A stretch of DNA of 64,000 nt from Paulownia fortunei (lineage: Eukaryota > Streptophyta > Magnoliopsida > Lamiales > Paulowniaceae). The notes beneath the pieces are model-generated. The model worked only from the letters and a program-made list of their open reading frames with translations, searched no databases and was not told where the DNA came from. Every line of letters begins with the position of its first letter. The stretch's first letter is position 1. Location: NCBI GenBank assembly GCA_019321725.1, contig CM033110.1, forward strand, positions 4,457,278-4,521,277. Direction: 5' to 3'. Of this stretch, positions 24,129 through 34,600 are shown one piece after another. Made by a program: the position numbers and the translations under genes.

Positions 24129-24144
24129 GCCCATTTGGCAGCTA
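24129..24144 (-). repeat. hAT terminal inverted repeat, right
   Basis: Reverse complement TAGCTGCCAAATGGGC; pairs with 19795-19810. Confidence 0.85.
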
Positions 24145-24850
24145 CAACACCATTCTTTCCCAAATCACTTGCAATTGTACCAAATCCTGCACAACCGTCA
24201 ATATGAGAATAATAGTTTCTTATTATTATAGAATAAATAACAAATAACTTTGAGGTCCCACAATCAAAATTGATTGCACAACATAAAGAAAACAAAAGCT
24301 TTAGCCAATGTGCTGCTACATTAATCTTTTCAAGTACCACTGCAGTTTCCACCTTTGCAATTGTGTTAAAATTGGCACTCCCTTTTACTCCCTCCATCCC
24401 AAGATTTTGGATCCAATTTGAACCTCGTGAAGTTTTAAATGACAGTTTGTACAAGTTTTATGTACTTTATACTGTTTTCTTTAAAATTAATGATTGATAA
24501 TTAGTGATCTCACATTACTATTTTGATTGAGATGATACTTTTGAAAGAAAATTCCATTTAAAAAAAATGAGTCTTATTTTGAAACATTTCAAAGAAAAAA
24601 AGAAAGTGAAACTCATAAATTTGAAATATAGTAAGTATTTAAATTCCGACTTCTACAATGTATGGTCATGCTGGCAATCACCACCAGATTGTCAAAAAAA
24701 ATCTTCCCTCCTTCCTATTCTTCAGCCATTAGAAAGATACTAGTTTATGGAATGTTAAAACTAAGTAGAGAATGTCACCCATAATATAAAAATGACCCAC
24801 TCGAGCTACAACATAGAGGACCAGGTACAAGATCTGCAATGAAGTAAAAT
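24145..24850. other. Former aldo-keto reductase intron with a Stowaway-like tip
   Basis: At about 24385-24412 the + strand reads TTTTACTCCCTCCATCCCAA, the typical tip of plant Stowaway/mariner MITEs (CTCCCTCCGTCCC after a TA). The mirrored tip is absent, so this is at most a truncated copy. A 110-codon - strand frame (24122-24454) crosses the hAT tip and is probably not a gene. Confidence 0.5.
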
Positions 24851-24926
24851 ACCTGTGTCTTGTGGCAATAATCCAGTAGTTTCTTCGGACTGTCTTTGCA
24901 GGCCCCAACTAGGTTTGAATCCATAG
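24851..24926 (-). pseudogene. Aldo-keto reductase exon fragment (G-A-C-K-D-S-x-K-K-L)
   Basis: On the - strand it reads N-L-V-G-A-C-K-D-S-P-K-K-L-L-D-Y and stops at a GT donor (GTATTTTAC). The family has E-A-C-K-D-S-L-K-K-L-Q-L-D-Y-L-D-L-Y here, so a small deletion and shift follow K-K-L. Confidence 0.78.
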
Positions 24927-25036
24927 ATACAACCAGAGAACTAAATTTGATCACATTCTTAATCTTATGACAAGCACAATAGGGAATATAAATTTCAGAA
25001 ATTAAAATTTTCCCAGACTATGGATCTGCAACTAGC

Positions 25037-25180
25037 CTTTGTTGTTATGGAAAGATCCTCCCTCTTGACAGTCCTACCTGAAACACTTTAGCAAGACCTC
25101 TTCTTCATTCTAGTAGACTGTAATCAGCTGCAAACGGGTGTCATCCCATCCAATTTATCAACCCCAATCAAAGGAAAAAG
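25037..25180 (-). pseudogene. Aldo-keto reductase exon fragment (A-A-D-Y to I-T-T-K)
   Basis: The - strand gives F-A-A-D-Y, then after stops and shifts G-L-A-K-V-F-Q and, in another frame, T-V-K-R-E-D-L-S-I-T-T-K. The tyrosine of A-A-D-Y would be the catalytic tyrosine of the family. No upstream exon with the usual G-L-G-V/T-W start could be found. Confidence 0.75.
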
Positions 25181-26094
25181 CTACAAAAATTGTCGGGTCA
25201 TAGTAATAAACGACTAAAAAAAAGAAAAAAATGTGACAAAATCTATCAGAGATAAGGATATACATTTGTAATGAACTTTTTAATTATTTTAGTAGCTTGG
25301 TTTCCATTTTAAATGTCTCCTTAGTTAAAAACAGCCTAGTTGGTTAAATATGGAATGAAAATGATTTGAGTTAATACATACTAGTATATTATAAATTTTT
25401 GTTAAAAGTTATGATAAAAAATGGCTAAAAATATGGAGACGGATAACATATGAATTTTATATGAATGTAAAAGAATTATTCATGAGAAAAAATGCAATTT
25501 AATTTGAGATTATTTTTATATGTATTATGCTTATACTTATTTTTAGATTATTAAAAAATTAATTTATAAGTAATTCTATATTGTTTAATTTATAATTGTG
25601 ATACAATTTAGAAGAACTATGACCAGTAAATTCATAAATTGTTTAGATTTTTATTTTTTTTTATAATATGATAGTCAATTAATACTTAATTTTTATATAA
25701 TTTTTGAATTTTAATTTAAATGTTATGAAGATTTTTTTAATATGAAGTATTATTAGTCAAATAATATTTAAAATAAGTATAATACATATATTAAATATTT
25801 TTACCTAAAAAATATAAGTATTATTGGATAAGTTCGTATATGAAAAATATAAGTATTTTTTAAATTGTCAAATACTCTATCATAGGGAGACAAGAAAGTA
25901 AAATCTAACACTTTGCCAATCATTCCATGTGCATAATATTGGGTTCACTTAATTAGAGGGTGTGCGCACTGGAAAAAAAAATTATACATTAAACAAGACA
26001 TATCGAATATGGCACTATCCCGATTTATTTAATTTTTTCGATTTCGTATTTTTTAATTATCTTAACTCAAATAAAAAAGGGGTTTTGATTTATG
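25181..26094. other. AT-rich DNA, nothing recognised
   Basis: It consists of A/T runs and short ATATAAGTATT-type words with no open frame of note. The first exon of the aldo-keto reductase would be expected here but is not visible. Confidence 0.4.
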
Positions 26095-28015
26095 CCTTTA
26101 TACACTTCAACTATAGTAGGGTTTAAAGCAAAGGTTCGTGGAGATCTAAATGTTTCCCTTCTAATAAAGTCCACATTTCGAGCAACAATACAAAATTATA
26201 ATTTCGCTAACAATTGTGATTTTTTACTAACCTAATTTCAGAGTGAAATATAGTGAGTATTAATTTTTAAACAAACAGGTGTTGTTAAAAATAAATACTT
26301 TTCAATCAAAAAGTAGAATTTTGATTGTTGGAAGTAAGAAGAAGAAGAAGAAAAAAGATTGAGAAAAACTAATTTTTCTCTTTCTTATTTTAGAAGTGGC
26401 AAAAAATTTGGAGTGTCTAACACTCTAATTTTCGGCTCCCTCTATTTATGTACAGTGGCCGAAAAATCAAGAGTACAATTCTTGGAATTTTTTGCCTCTT
26501 CATTTGTTAGTTGGAGGATTTTGGTTGATTGCAATATCTCCCATAAATCTCCAACTATATCTCTCTTATCTTCACAAGATATTAAGAAATAATTATATCT
26601 AACTTAATTAGATTTTTTTTAATAATATATAATTCTTGAAACTTCACCTTCTTCAACAACTGTTGTGGGCCTCTCCTAATGGCCACTTGAATTGAGCTCG
26701 AACTCTTAATTGAATCCACCAATTAATTCAATTAATTGGTAGGGCCCTAATTCAATTGGTTGATTCTAATCAATTAATTTAATTCCATCAAGCCCACACA
26801 TTAGGCCCAATTAAATTATTCAATTATTTAATTAAGTAAATTAATTTATTGTTAACTTAATTAAGTTATCCAATCAATTAATGTTATTAGGTTCAATTAA
26901 ATAATTTAATTTTTTAATTAAATAATTAATTCCAGTACTTGAATTAAATAAATTCCTAATCAATTAATCTCTGTTAGTTAATCGAATTCAATTCTTTGGA
27001 TTATTTCCTAAATTAAAAATTTTCTATCCAAAATTATGGAGGACCCTTTAGATTTACGACTAAGCTAGCTGTTGAATTGCAACACTCGCAACTTACGAAT
27101 AATAATTATTTTGATTAATTAATTGACTTAAAATTAATTTCTTAATTCCAAAAACTTCACAAGGTATGAAAAATACCTAACAAGTGTATTATGAGTATCT
27201 AAACTTAGGTGAAATAACAAACGAACTTATTTTAATTACGAGTACCATACACATAAATTAATTCCGTCATTTAATCTTCCTACTAAGTCTAGGGTATCGA
27301 TTATAAGTCGAAGACCCTAAATGACTTGATGATTATGATTCCATTTTAAGTTCGAATGACTCATGATAAATCGTTAGAAAATTCTCATCTAATATTCATT
27401 ATGCCTTGGCTAAGGACTTTGAGTAATGAACTATAAAATATAGGAGATTCACTTGTTCTACTAGACAAGTGAATGCTCTTTTGTTAGCCACTTTTTAACC
27501 TTCATACATGCCAATGCAATATTCAACGTATCCCCTTTATGATTGTTAGGCAATCAGAAGATACATTAAGATGAAACACAATATGCACAAGGTTATCACG
27601 GTGTCTCAAGTTCAAAAACTAATCATGTACTATAGCAATGTAGAAATTCTTACTTCAACAGATATTGTCTTAAACTAAGAATTTCAACGGGTAAGTTCAG
27701 TTTACTTATTCTTTAATAAACACCCGTATATATGTACTAGATCACTACACCGATACTTATGAAGTGAGACATTATCATCATGCTGTCATATAATGTATGT
27801 GTGAGTCTTATTGGGTTATTCGATATTCTATTTCAAAAGTCATTGACTCAAAACTTATTTAAAATCAAACCCTTAAAAACATTGCATCATATACGCGACC
27901 ATTCTCCGTAACTAAGTTTTTGATATATGGACTTTATTTAATTAACATACATAATTAAGGATCATTAAGAAGGCCTATTTTATTAATATGATTGAAAAAA
28001 ATTGTATTACAAATA
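26095..28015 (+). repeat. Dispersed repeat copy B
   Basis: Same orientation and order of landmarks as copy A (5900-7925), from GGATCTAAATGTTTC-like sequence at the start through the TTAATTAA-rich middle, the GATTATAAGTCGAAGACCC block near 27300 and the TTTTATTAATAT tail. Copy B is preceded by no CCCGATCTTGCAGG block. A short + frame (26359-26592) is not a gene I can name. Confidence 0.65.
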
Positions 28016-30656
28016 CTAGAATAATAAATACGATGAATCTAATTGAACACGAACACTGCTCTAACAAATAATCAATAATTAATAAAACATAATTGATATT
28101 TCTTATACATTCCAAGAGAAAGAACCATGAAAGACGATCACTGAAAATGTGTTCTTTTGCTCGAATTGAAACATGTGGAATCAGGGATATATTATTCAAT
28201 TACTAAATGCCGCAATCATATCTCTCGATGCACTCATATTTAATAGAAAGCTATTACTATTTTCTTCTTCTTAAATAGCAAAGCACAATATTTTGGCACC
28301 TCTACTCCCCTTACAGTTAGTAATCTATAAAAAAATATATTTAAAAAAAAATCAAATTTATAAAATCAAATTATAATTATACTTGTTATATAATTAATTT
28401 AATATAATTAAGTTAATAGTATAGATTCACACTTTGCTCGAAAATCATTAACTTAAAAAAACAATTTTTCCAATTGCACAAATCTAGAAACATGAATAAT
28501 TTAACCATACTGCAAAATCTAAATAAATAGGGGGAGGGGAAGTACCGGCGCAATCACTCTACGATAACCAATTTTGATGGCGTTGACGAAAAAGCTGTGA
28601 TTGAATGAGACGTTCACTTCAGACAATTGATTTTTGGAGAAAAAGTGAAAAACAAAATTAGAGAAATGAGATATTGGTTTAAATATATGTTTTGAATAAT
28701 TGAATTTTTGGAGAAAAAATATAATGATTAATGATATATATAACATGTCTTTTTTTGTGAGAATTAGTTTGGCCGTGCAATTGGTTTTATAGAAAATCTT
28801 GTAAAATATGTTTGTTTGGATATTTTTTAGAAAAATTATTTAACATTTGGCATCAACTATTTGTCACAATTTATTTATATACATTTATACTATTTATATA
28901 TTAATATACACCCTTCATAATTTTTAATAGTAAAATCTATACGTACAAATATGCATACATATACACACTTGGCATCCAACTATTTGTCACAATTTTTTAT
29001 ATATATTTGTAGTATTTATATATTAATATAATATACACCCTTCATAATTTTTTATTGTAAAAATATTTACATACAAATATGCATACATATACATATATAT
29101 ATGTGTCTATGTCATTTACATATACATATAAATGACTTTATATATTAATGTAATACACAATTTAAATCCTTGTTGTTAATACAATATTTATATATTATAC
29201 AACATGTATATGTGTGTTTATATATACAGATTTACTGTTATATAAACATGAATATATTATACACCTTCCAAAAAATTTATAATTTGATATATGTATATAC
29301 ATGTACATATATATACATAAACGATGTACATATTAATACAACATAGACCTTTATTATATTATAATAAACAAATTACATGCATAGATGAAGACATATATTC
29401 TGTAAATATATGTATGTACTACTACGAGGTATATATATTGTACTAGTATTACATATATATATATATATATATATTATCATATCTATTTTAATAGAGAGTG
29501 TACAGTACTTAATTAAAAGTTTATCCTTAAAATAATATACACAGCCAGAACTTAACACAATAAATTTAACACAACTATTTAAACCTAATATGTGCACTAA
29601 TCTACGTATTTATTAATTTATATAAAAGATGTGCATTCACCTCTATGTACTATGAGGTAGACCATAAAAATAATTTTGTTCAACATCTCTGGTGAGACAT
29701 ATTAACAGATAGAAACAGTGGCATACCTCATCATGCTAAAGCTACAATAGTGGTATATCATGTTAACATTTTGATCAAATACATAAACCAAAGTGAAAAT
29801 GACAGAACTTGAAGAAGTACTGCTACTGCCGAGCATACGTGAATCCATTTCCTTAACCATAATTACAGAATAAATTATTAGTAGTACAGACCAAGTTCCA
29901 TTAACTCAATCAGATTACAACATCCTCAGTCTGTAAACTAAACATCGGAAACTCAACTTCACAACTAAATGTTAGAAAAATAAATTTTTTATTGCTCAAA
30001 CGTGAATGAGAAAATAAGTGTATGGCTGAATGAAAAATTGTTGTTCAATTGCACGTTATGAGTGACAACACTTTTGAGTGTATAGGTGTCGGTAATATTC
30101 AGTAATATTAAAAAATATTTAGTAATGTTTGATTATAAGAAATGTAACCATACATAACATTCACATTAAATGTGTAACTGTCAGTAATATTCAGCAATGT
30201 TAAAAAGCGTTGGATAATATTCATTTTGAATTGAATGAAAATTTTACATTTTGCCCCTACACTTCACTATACAAGAAGAGTTCTTCATCCTCATTTTCAA
30301 CTCCAACTACAACATACAATCTGTCTTTTCTTTTGGTTCCTCTTAATCCTAAATTCTTAGTGAGATATTTCAGACATATTTGCTTAGTTCACCGGAAAGT
30401 AGTTGCTTTGTGCTTAATTTGCTACTGGTTTTACCATTGTATCCTAGGAGACAAATGCTCAAAGTTTCTCAAGCACTTACGGTGAGGAGACAAATTTGTT
30501 TAAAGGAAATTGTGTCTACACAGGCCTCGATTTGCTATTTTGTTCTTCAAAGTCAGACGCTCAAAAAAGTAACTTTCTGGATCAGTTTATTGTTATGTTT
30601 TTACTTCGATTTCTATTTTTACAATTTAATTATTGCATTATATATTATATTTGTAA
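28016..30656. other. AT-rich intergenic DNA; possible solo LTR start at 29970
   Basis: The zone from 28840 to 29480 is dominated by ATATGTATATACAT-type words. From 29970 (TGTTAGAAAAATAAATTT) onward the sequence looks like an LTR: noncoding, with TATA-like ACTATACAAGAAGAG near 30270. I found no convincing other end and no target duplication, so I leave it unclassified. The 70-104-codon frames at 30210-30694 overlap each other in three frames and lack motifs. Confidence 0.35.
28846..29091 (+). repeat. Two-copy tandem repeat, about 123 bp unit
   Basis: Units starting TTGGCATC at about 28846 and 28969 share CAACTATTTGTCACAATTT, ATTTATATATTAATATA, ACACCCTTCATAATTTTT and ACAAATATGCATACATATAC. Confidence 0.85.
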
Positions 30657-30715
30657 TACCAAATTCAACTACTCTAAGTAACAAAATTTGTTAGTTTGTG
30701 TAGTTGAATTTGGTA
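30657..30715. repeat. Hairpin, 16-bp perfect stem at the array edge
   Basis: TACCAAATTCAACTAC (30657-30672) is the exact reverse complement of GTAGTTGAATTTGGTA (30700-30715), with a loop of 27 bases. The same word stands in every array unit, so the edge unit is inverted relative to the rest. Confidence 0.85.
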
Positions 30716-31112
30716 TTTAGCAAACCAATTAAAGGGAAAGGGTTCAAGGGATAATAGTACAATATATCTTAACATACGCAAAATAACATATCATAACATA
30801 TGCAAAATAACATCACACTACCAAATTCAACTACACAAACTAAAAAATCTGGTGTTTGACAAGCCAACCTAAGGAAAAGGATTCAAAGGACAACCAATAA
30901 CAAATCATAACATACGTAACACAACGTTAGACTACTAAATTCAACTACACATACTAAAAAAATATTATTTTTCTTACAATCTAAAGGGAAAGGGTTCAAG
31001 GGACAACCAATAACATATCGTAACATATGTAAAATAGCATCAGACTACCAAATCTAACTACACATACTAAAAAAATTATTGTTTATTTTACCTGCCAAAG
31101 CAAAAGGGTCAA
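30657..31112 (+). repeat. Tandem array of 100-140-bp units, left part
   Basis: Units share the order AAAGGGAAAGGGTTCAAGGG, a CATATC/GTAACATATG block, ACTACCAAATTCAACTACAC and CTAAAAAAT. The AAAGGGAAAGGG word occurs at about 30731, 30871, 30983 and 31097. The array is cut at about 31112 and goes on at 34338. Confidence 0.85.
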
Positions 31113-32635
31113 TAATTTGGTATCATTCTTTTATTAGTATTCTTGTTGAACTCAGATTTTTGAGTGGGTCACTAACTGTATTACAAAAAGTCGTTGGGGG
31201 TATCAGGGGTTGACTCGACGAAGACCCTCCGACGCTCAAGTCAACTCCAGAGCAAGTGGATGCAAGCCAGAAATCATAAAAGCATATATGTGAGTAATTA
31301 ATCACGTACCTTTCTCCATCTCGAGGTCTAGCTGGGTCGGCGAATGTGTTTGGTGAGCCTTCTACTTGTAGTCGCATCATGTACTTCAAGGTATCGACAC
31401 ATGTTTATGTGTTGATGGACTCATATTATTTAACCATTTTTCTTTGTTGGATGCATGGTTGATTTACTTAGGTCTTTTCTTCATTTTTATTTTTCCTTGT
31501 TTGTTTTCATCTAATGCTTTTGTCTTGCATTTAACACATATGTTTTTGTGTGTTTGAGCCAAAAAACTTGACTTTGCTACACTTTATTCCCCTAAGTTCG
31601 GGGAGTCTGGCCCTTCACATGCTCTTGGCGAAAGAGGCACGTTGCCTACTCTAGGTAAGATGAGTAGTGTTGATAGAGGTGGCAATATAGGAGTAGAGGT
31701 GGTGGTGTGCCTTCTCCTTCTTCGAAGGGCGACGAACATAGGTCATCGTCGCGTAATGCTGTTGGTGCTAGTGGAGGATCACATCTTGGTTTGGATGAAG
31801 ACTCGTAGCATGGTGAGCCATGACGACATTAGTCACCTTGAGTCGACATCATATCACTTTCTTACGGAGGCACTCGCAAAGGACTAGACCTGGGTAAGTC
31901 GTCTTATGTGATTACTGTTTAACTCGTTTACTTAGCATCTTTTTACCTTGTTTTTCTTTGTTAGCTTGCTAATGCTTTTTGTTTCTTTGCAGCATCTCAC
32001 ACTGGCCTCCATTATGAGTAAGGCAAAGCATCCATATAGATCTCTCATGGGGTACCATCTATGACGACAAGAGGTGTTGTTATCACTTCATAGGGAAGTC
32101 ACTCCCTTTGAGTTTGTCATTTTATGTGGAGGTTGCTCCACTCAATTATCCTTGTCGTAAGCTTCTCCTGGGGGGACGACAGCGCGGGAGCTCTTTATGG
32201 GGCGTGAAAGTACCTCTTAAGGGCGCAATGGTGTGCGAGCTCCACCTGAGGGCACGATGATATATACGATGTCTTCTTCTCATTTTTTTTCAAGTCAAGC
32301 CATGCTAAGCTTGACCTGACCAAGTCGAGTTCGCTGGGCTTGACCTGGGTTTTTTTTTTTCAGGTCGAGCCATGGTTGGTGCAATCTAGCTAGGTCGAGC
32401 TCACTAGGCTCAACCTGGATTTAACTTGGGGTGGTCCCCCTTTATGTGCAAGTGAGGTTGCTCATCTTCTCCTAGTCACAGTCTATGTAGTCATAACTCT
32501 TTACAATCCACATAGTCGTAGCCCCTCAGGGGGCTTAGCCCGGGTGAGTTATTTATCTCTTTCTTATGCTTAGCCCATTTACTTAGCTTTTTTTCACTTT
32601 AGTCAATAGTTTTTTGCTTTATACTACCCTTGATG

Positions 32636-33104
32636 GAGGAAGTTGATAGACTTCTCATATTTGTGAGCCAATAAGGCTTTTCGAGGGTGAAGGTCGATAG
32701 GACCTCTTAAGTGTGGATGCTAGTAGGGCTCTTTGAGGGGGGAGGTTTGTAGGACATCTTAATTATGAGAGATGGTAGGACTCTTCTAGGGTGGAGGTCG
32801 GTAGGACCTTTTAAGTGTGGGAGCCAGTAGGGCTCCTCGAAGGTGGAGATCAGTAGGACTTCTTAAGTGTGGAGGCCGGTAGAGCTCTTCGAATGTAAAG
32901 GTTAGTAGGACAACTCAAGTGTAGGAGCTAGTAGGGCTCTTAGAGGGTGGAGGTCGGTAGGACCTCTCAAGTGTAGGAGCCGGTAAAACTCTTTGATGGT
33001 GGAGGTCGGTAGGACCTCTCATGTGTGAGAGCCAGTAGGGTTCCTCGAGGATGGAAGTCGGTAGGACCACTCAAGTGTGGAAGCCGGTATGGCCCCTCGA
33101 TTAT
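32636..33104 (+). repeat. Minisatellite, 52-bp unit made of two 26-bp halves
   Basis: Starts of the GGAGGTCGGTAGGACC half fall at about 32690, 32742, 32794, 32846, 32898, 32950, 33002 and 33054, a steady step of 52. Between them lies a related half, GGAGCCGGTAGGGCTCCTCG, offset by about 26. The dimer is therefore the unit, with about eight to nine copies. Confidence 0.92.
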
Positions 33105-33599
33105 GCACAAAGCTATGAGGATTTCTAAGTTTGTCATCTCATGGGGATTCTCTTGAATCATCTGAAGCTAGGCTTTAGCTAACCTTAAGGATGGTGGGTA
33201 ATCTTGAGACGTATAAATTATTTAATTTTTTCATCTCATAAGAACTCCTTTGAACCATCTGGTGCTAGGCTTTGGTAACCTCATGGGATGGCGAGTAATC
33301 CTGGGATGCGTTTTGCTGTTGGCCTCAAGGAAAGTCAAACTTGTGAGATTCTGGGATCGATCTGGCCAAACTCATTAATGACCTTAAGGGAATCTCATTG
33401 ACCTCTAAGGTCGGTGGTAGTATAGTATTTTGTTAAGTAGTAGAGAAGACAGATATACAATTATAATACAAGGTAAATAACTTTATTGGTCTTACAAAAA
33501 TTTACCAAGTACTTGAACAAGAGCTACTTAGGGATTGACAACTTGAGTTGAAATGCTAGCCCTCAGGGGCTAAACTTTGTAGAAATTATTTAAGTAATT

Positions 33600-33955
33600 G
33601 GGCTCCTTTCTACTGGTAGAACTTCTTAAAGGTACGAGCGCATGATCTTTTGTGGATGTAATAGTGCGAGCTCCTCTAAGGGGCATGATGGTGCATGAGC
33701 GTCTCCCAGTGGTGCTATGGAGCACGAGCTCCTCCTGGGGCTGCGAAGGTACGGGAGCTCCTATTAGGGAGCAATGTCATGCGTGCTCCACCTGGGGGTA
33801 CGATAGCATGAGAGCTCTTCTTAGAGACGTGATGACACGTGTGCTCCTCCTTGGGGAAAAATGGTACGCGAGCTTTTCTAGGGGCATGAGACCTCTTTTT
33901 GGAGGTGTGAAGGCGTGTGAGCTCTTCTCGAGAGATAATAGTGCGAGACCTCATC
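33600..33955 (+). repeat. Minisatellite, 29-bp unit
   Basis: The word GAGCTCCTCCTGGGG followed by ATGGTGCG or similar recurs at about 33668, 33697, 33726, 33755, 33783, 33812, 33841 and 33870, a step of 29 (once 28), with less regular copies to 33955. Two more copies stand apart at about 32190-32262. Long open frames here (33652-34149 +, 33715-33954 -) come from the repeat. Confidence 0.9.
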
Positions 33956-34337
33956 TCGGATCATGTATAGTACCTTTTCCAACAAGGGCAAGCAGATCTC
34001 TTAGGTTAGCTAGAAGTGTGTTGATCGTCTCCAGCCTAACGGGACCCTCCGATACTCAAGTCAGTTATAGAACAAGTAGATGCAAACCAGAAATCTTAAA
34101 AGCATATATGTGTGTAATTAATCACGTACATTTCAATAATGAGAATTGAAAGTATTTATAGTGTTGATATGAGGGTTTTCGTGGGATTGAACTTTATAGC
34201 CTAGTGGGCTTAGCCCAAGCATGGAGCCCATGAACTCGATTTATTGAATTTTGTCTTTGTTCTGACCTATAATCCAGACGGATCTCTTGAATTTAGCCTT
34301 TTGGGCCTATTTTGGACTCATGGCCTATCAAGTCTAA

Positions 34338-34600
34338 TAACATATTGTAGCATATGACTACCAAATTCAACTACATTTACTAAAAAATCTATTATTTTTC
34401 TTACCTGTCAAAGGAAAAGAGTTAAGGGACAGACCAAAAACATATTGTAGCATATGTAAATATAATATCAGACTACACAAACTGAAAAATATGTTGTTTT
34501 CCTTACTTGCCAAAGGGAAAGGGTTTAAGGGACAACTAAATAGCATATCGTAACATACGTAAAACAACATAACATAGGAATTACATAACATGTATAAGTA
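34338..34600 (+). repeat. Tandem array of 100-140-bp units, right part
   Basis: It continues the units of 30657-31112: CATATTGTAGCATATG, ACTACCAAATTCAACTACA and AAAGGGAAAGGGTTTAAGGG at about 34410 and 34512. Confidence 0.85.

Larger units (their letters stand above)
19795..24144 (-). mobile_element. hAT DNA transposon, 4.35 kb, decayed transposase
   Basis: The left tip TAGTTGTCAAATGGGC pairs with the right tip, whose reverse complement is TAGCTGCCAAATGGGC. Both continue into GGCCGAT/TAAC/TAGGCTCG words and GC-rich subterminal repeats, the form of the widespread plant hAT ends. The interior encodes a broken hAT transposase on the - strand with BED finger and C-terminal dimerisation region. 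Flanking 8-mers (ACTATCTA left, CAACACCA right) do not match, so the target duplication has been lost or the tips are slightly off. Confidence 0.85.
12396..25180 (-). pseudogene. Aldo-keto reductase pseudogene, split and expanded by transposons
   Basis: Three recognisable pieces lie in order on the - strand. First, 25180-25037 has A-A-D-Y, a decayed E-E-V-type stretch, then V-K-R-E-D-L-x-I-T-T-K. Second, 24926-24851 has G-A-C-K-D-S-x-K-K-L-x-D-Y and ends at a GT donor. Third, 17743-17551 has E-K-Y-N-K-T-V-A-Q-I-V-L, I-I-P-K-T-S-K-L-E-R-L-E-E and N-F-E-L-T-K-E, behind a CAG acceptor. These are the order and motifs of plant NADPH-dependent aldo-keto reductases (AKR4-like), which reduce aldehydes and ketones in the cytosol. 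The exons between 24851 and 17743 are missing or unrecognisable. Damage: a stop where the usual R-W-G stands (17696-17698 region), stops and frame shifts in the first piece, and a copia insertion in the last exon. It cannot make an enzyme. Family assignment is secure; the exact subfamily is not. Confidence 0.8.
31113..34337. mobile_element. 3.2-kb insertion in the tandem array, unclassified retroelement-like
   Basis: The array unit is interrupted after an AGGGTCAA word and resumes with TAATAACATATTG. Inside, a block of about 120 bp (31221-31313: GACCCTCCGACGCTCAAGTCA, GATGCAAGCCAGAAATC, AAAAGCATATATGTG, GTAATTAATCACGTAC) recurs in the same orientation at 34044-34132, as near-terminal direct repeats. 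The interior is GC-richer than the window and carries two minisatellites and a GGTCGAGCC/CTTGACCTG-rich stretch at 32290-32430. No gag or pol domain is visible, so a large non-autonomous retroelement is the best guess. Confidence 0.55.

Noticed and set aside
24122..24454. 110-codon - strand frame with a faint RNase H-like pattern
   Set aside because: It runs across the hAT terminal repeat, so the apparent protein is a chance fusion of element tip and flanking intron.
29440..29475. (AT)n runs resembling replication or matrix-attachment signals
   Set aside because: Plain microsatellite in AT-rich DNA; no further support.
29970..30680. Possible solo LTR starting TGTTAGAAAAATAAATTT
   Set aside because: No CA end with matching target duplication could be found, and no second copy in the window.
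33652..34149. 165-codon frame on + and 79-codon frame on - (33715-33954)
   Set aside because: Both arise from the 29-bp minisatellite, whose period lacks stops in those frames.
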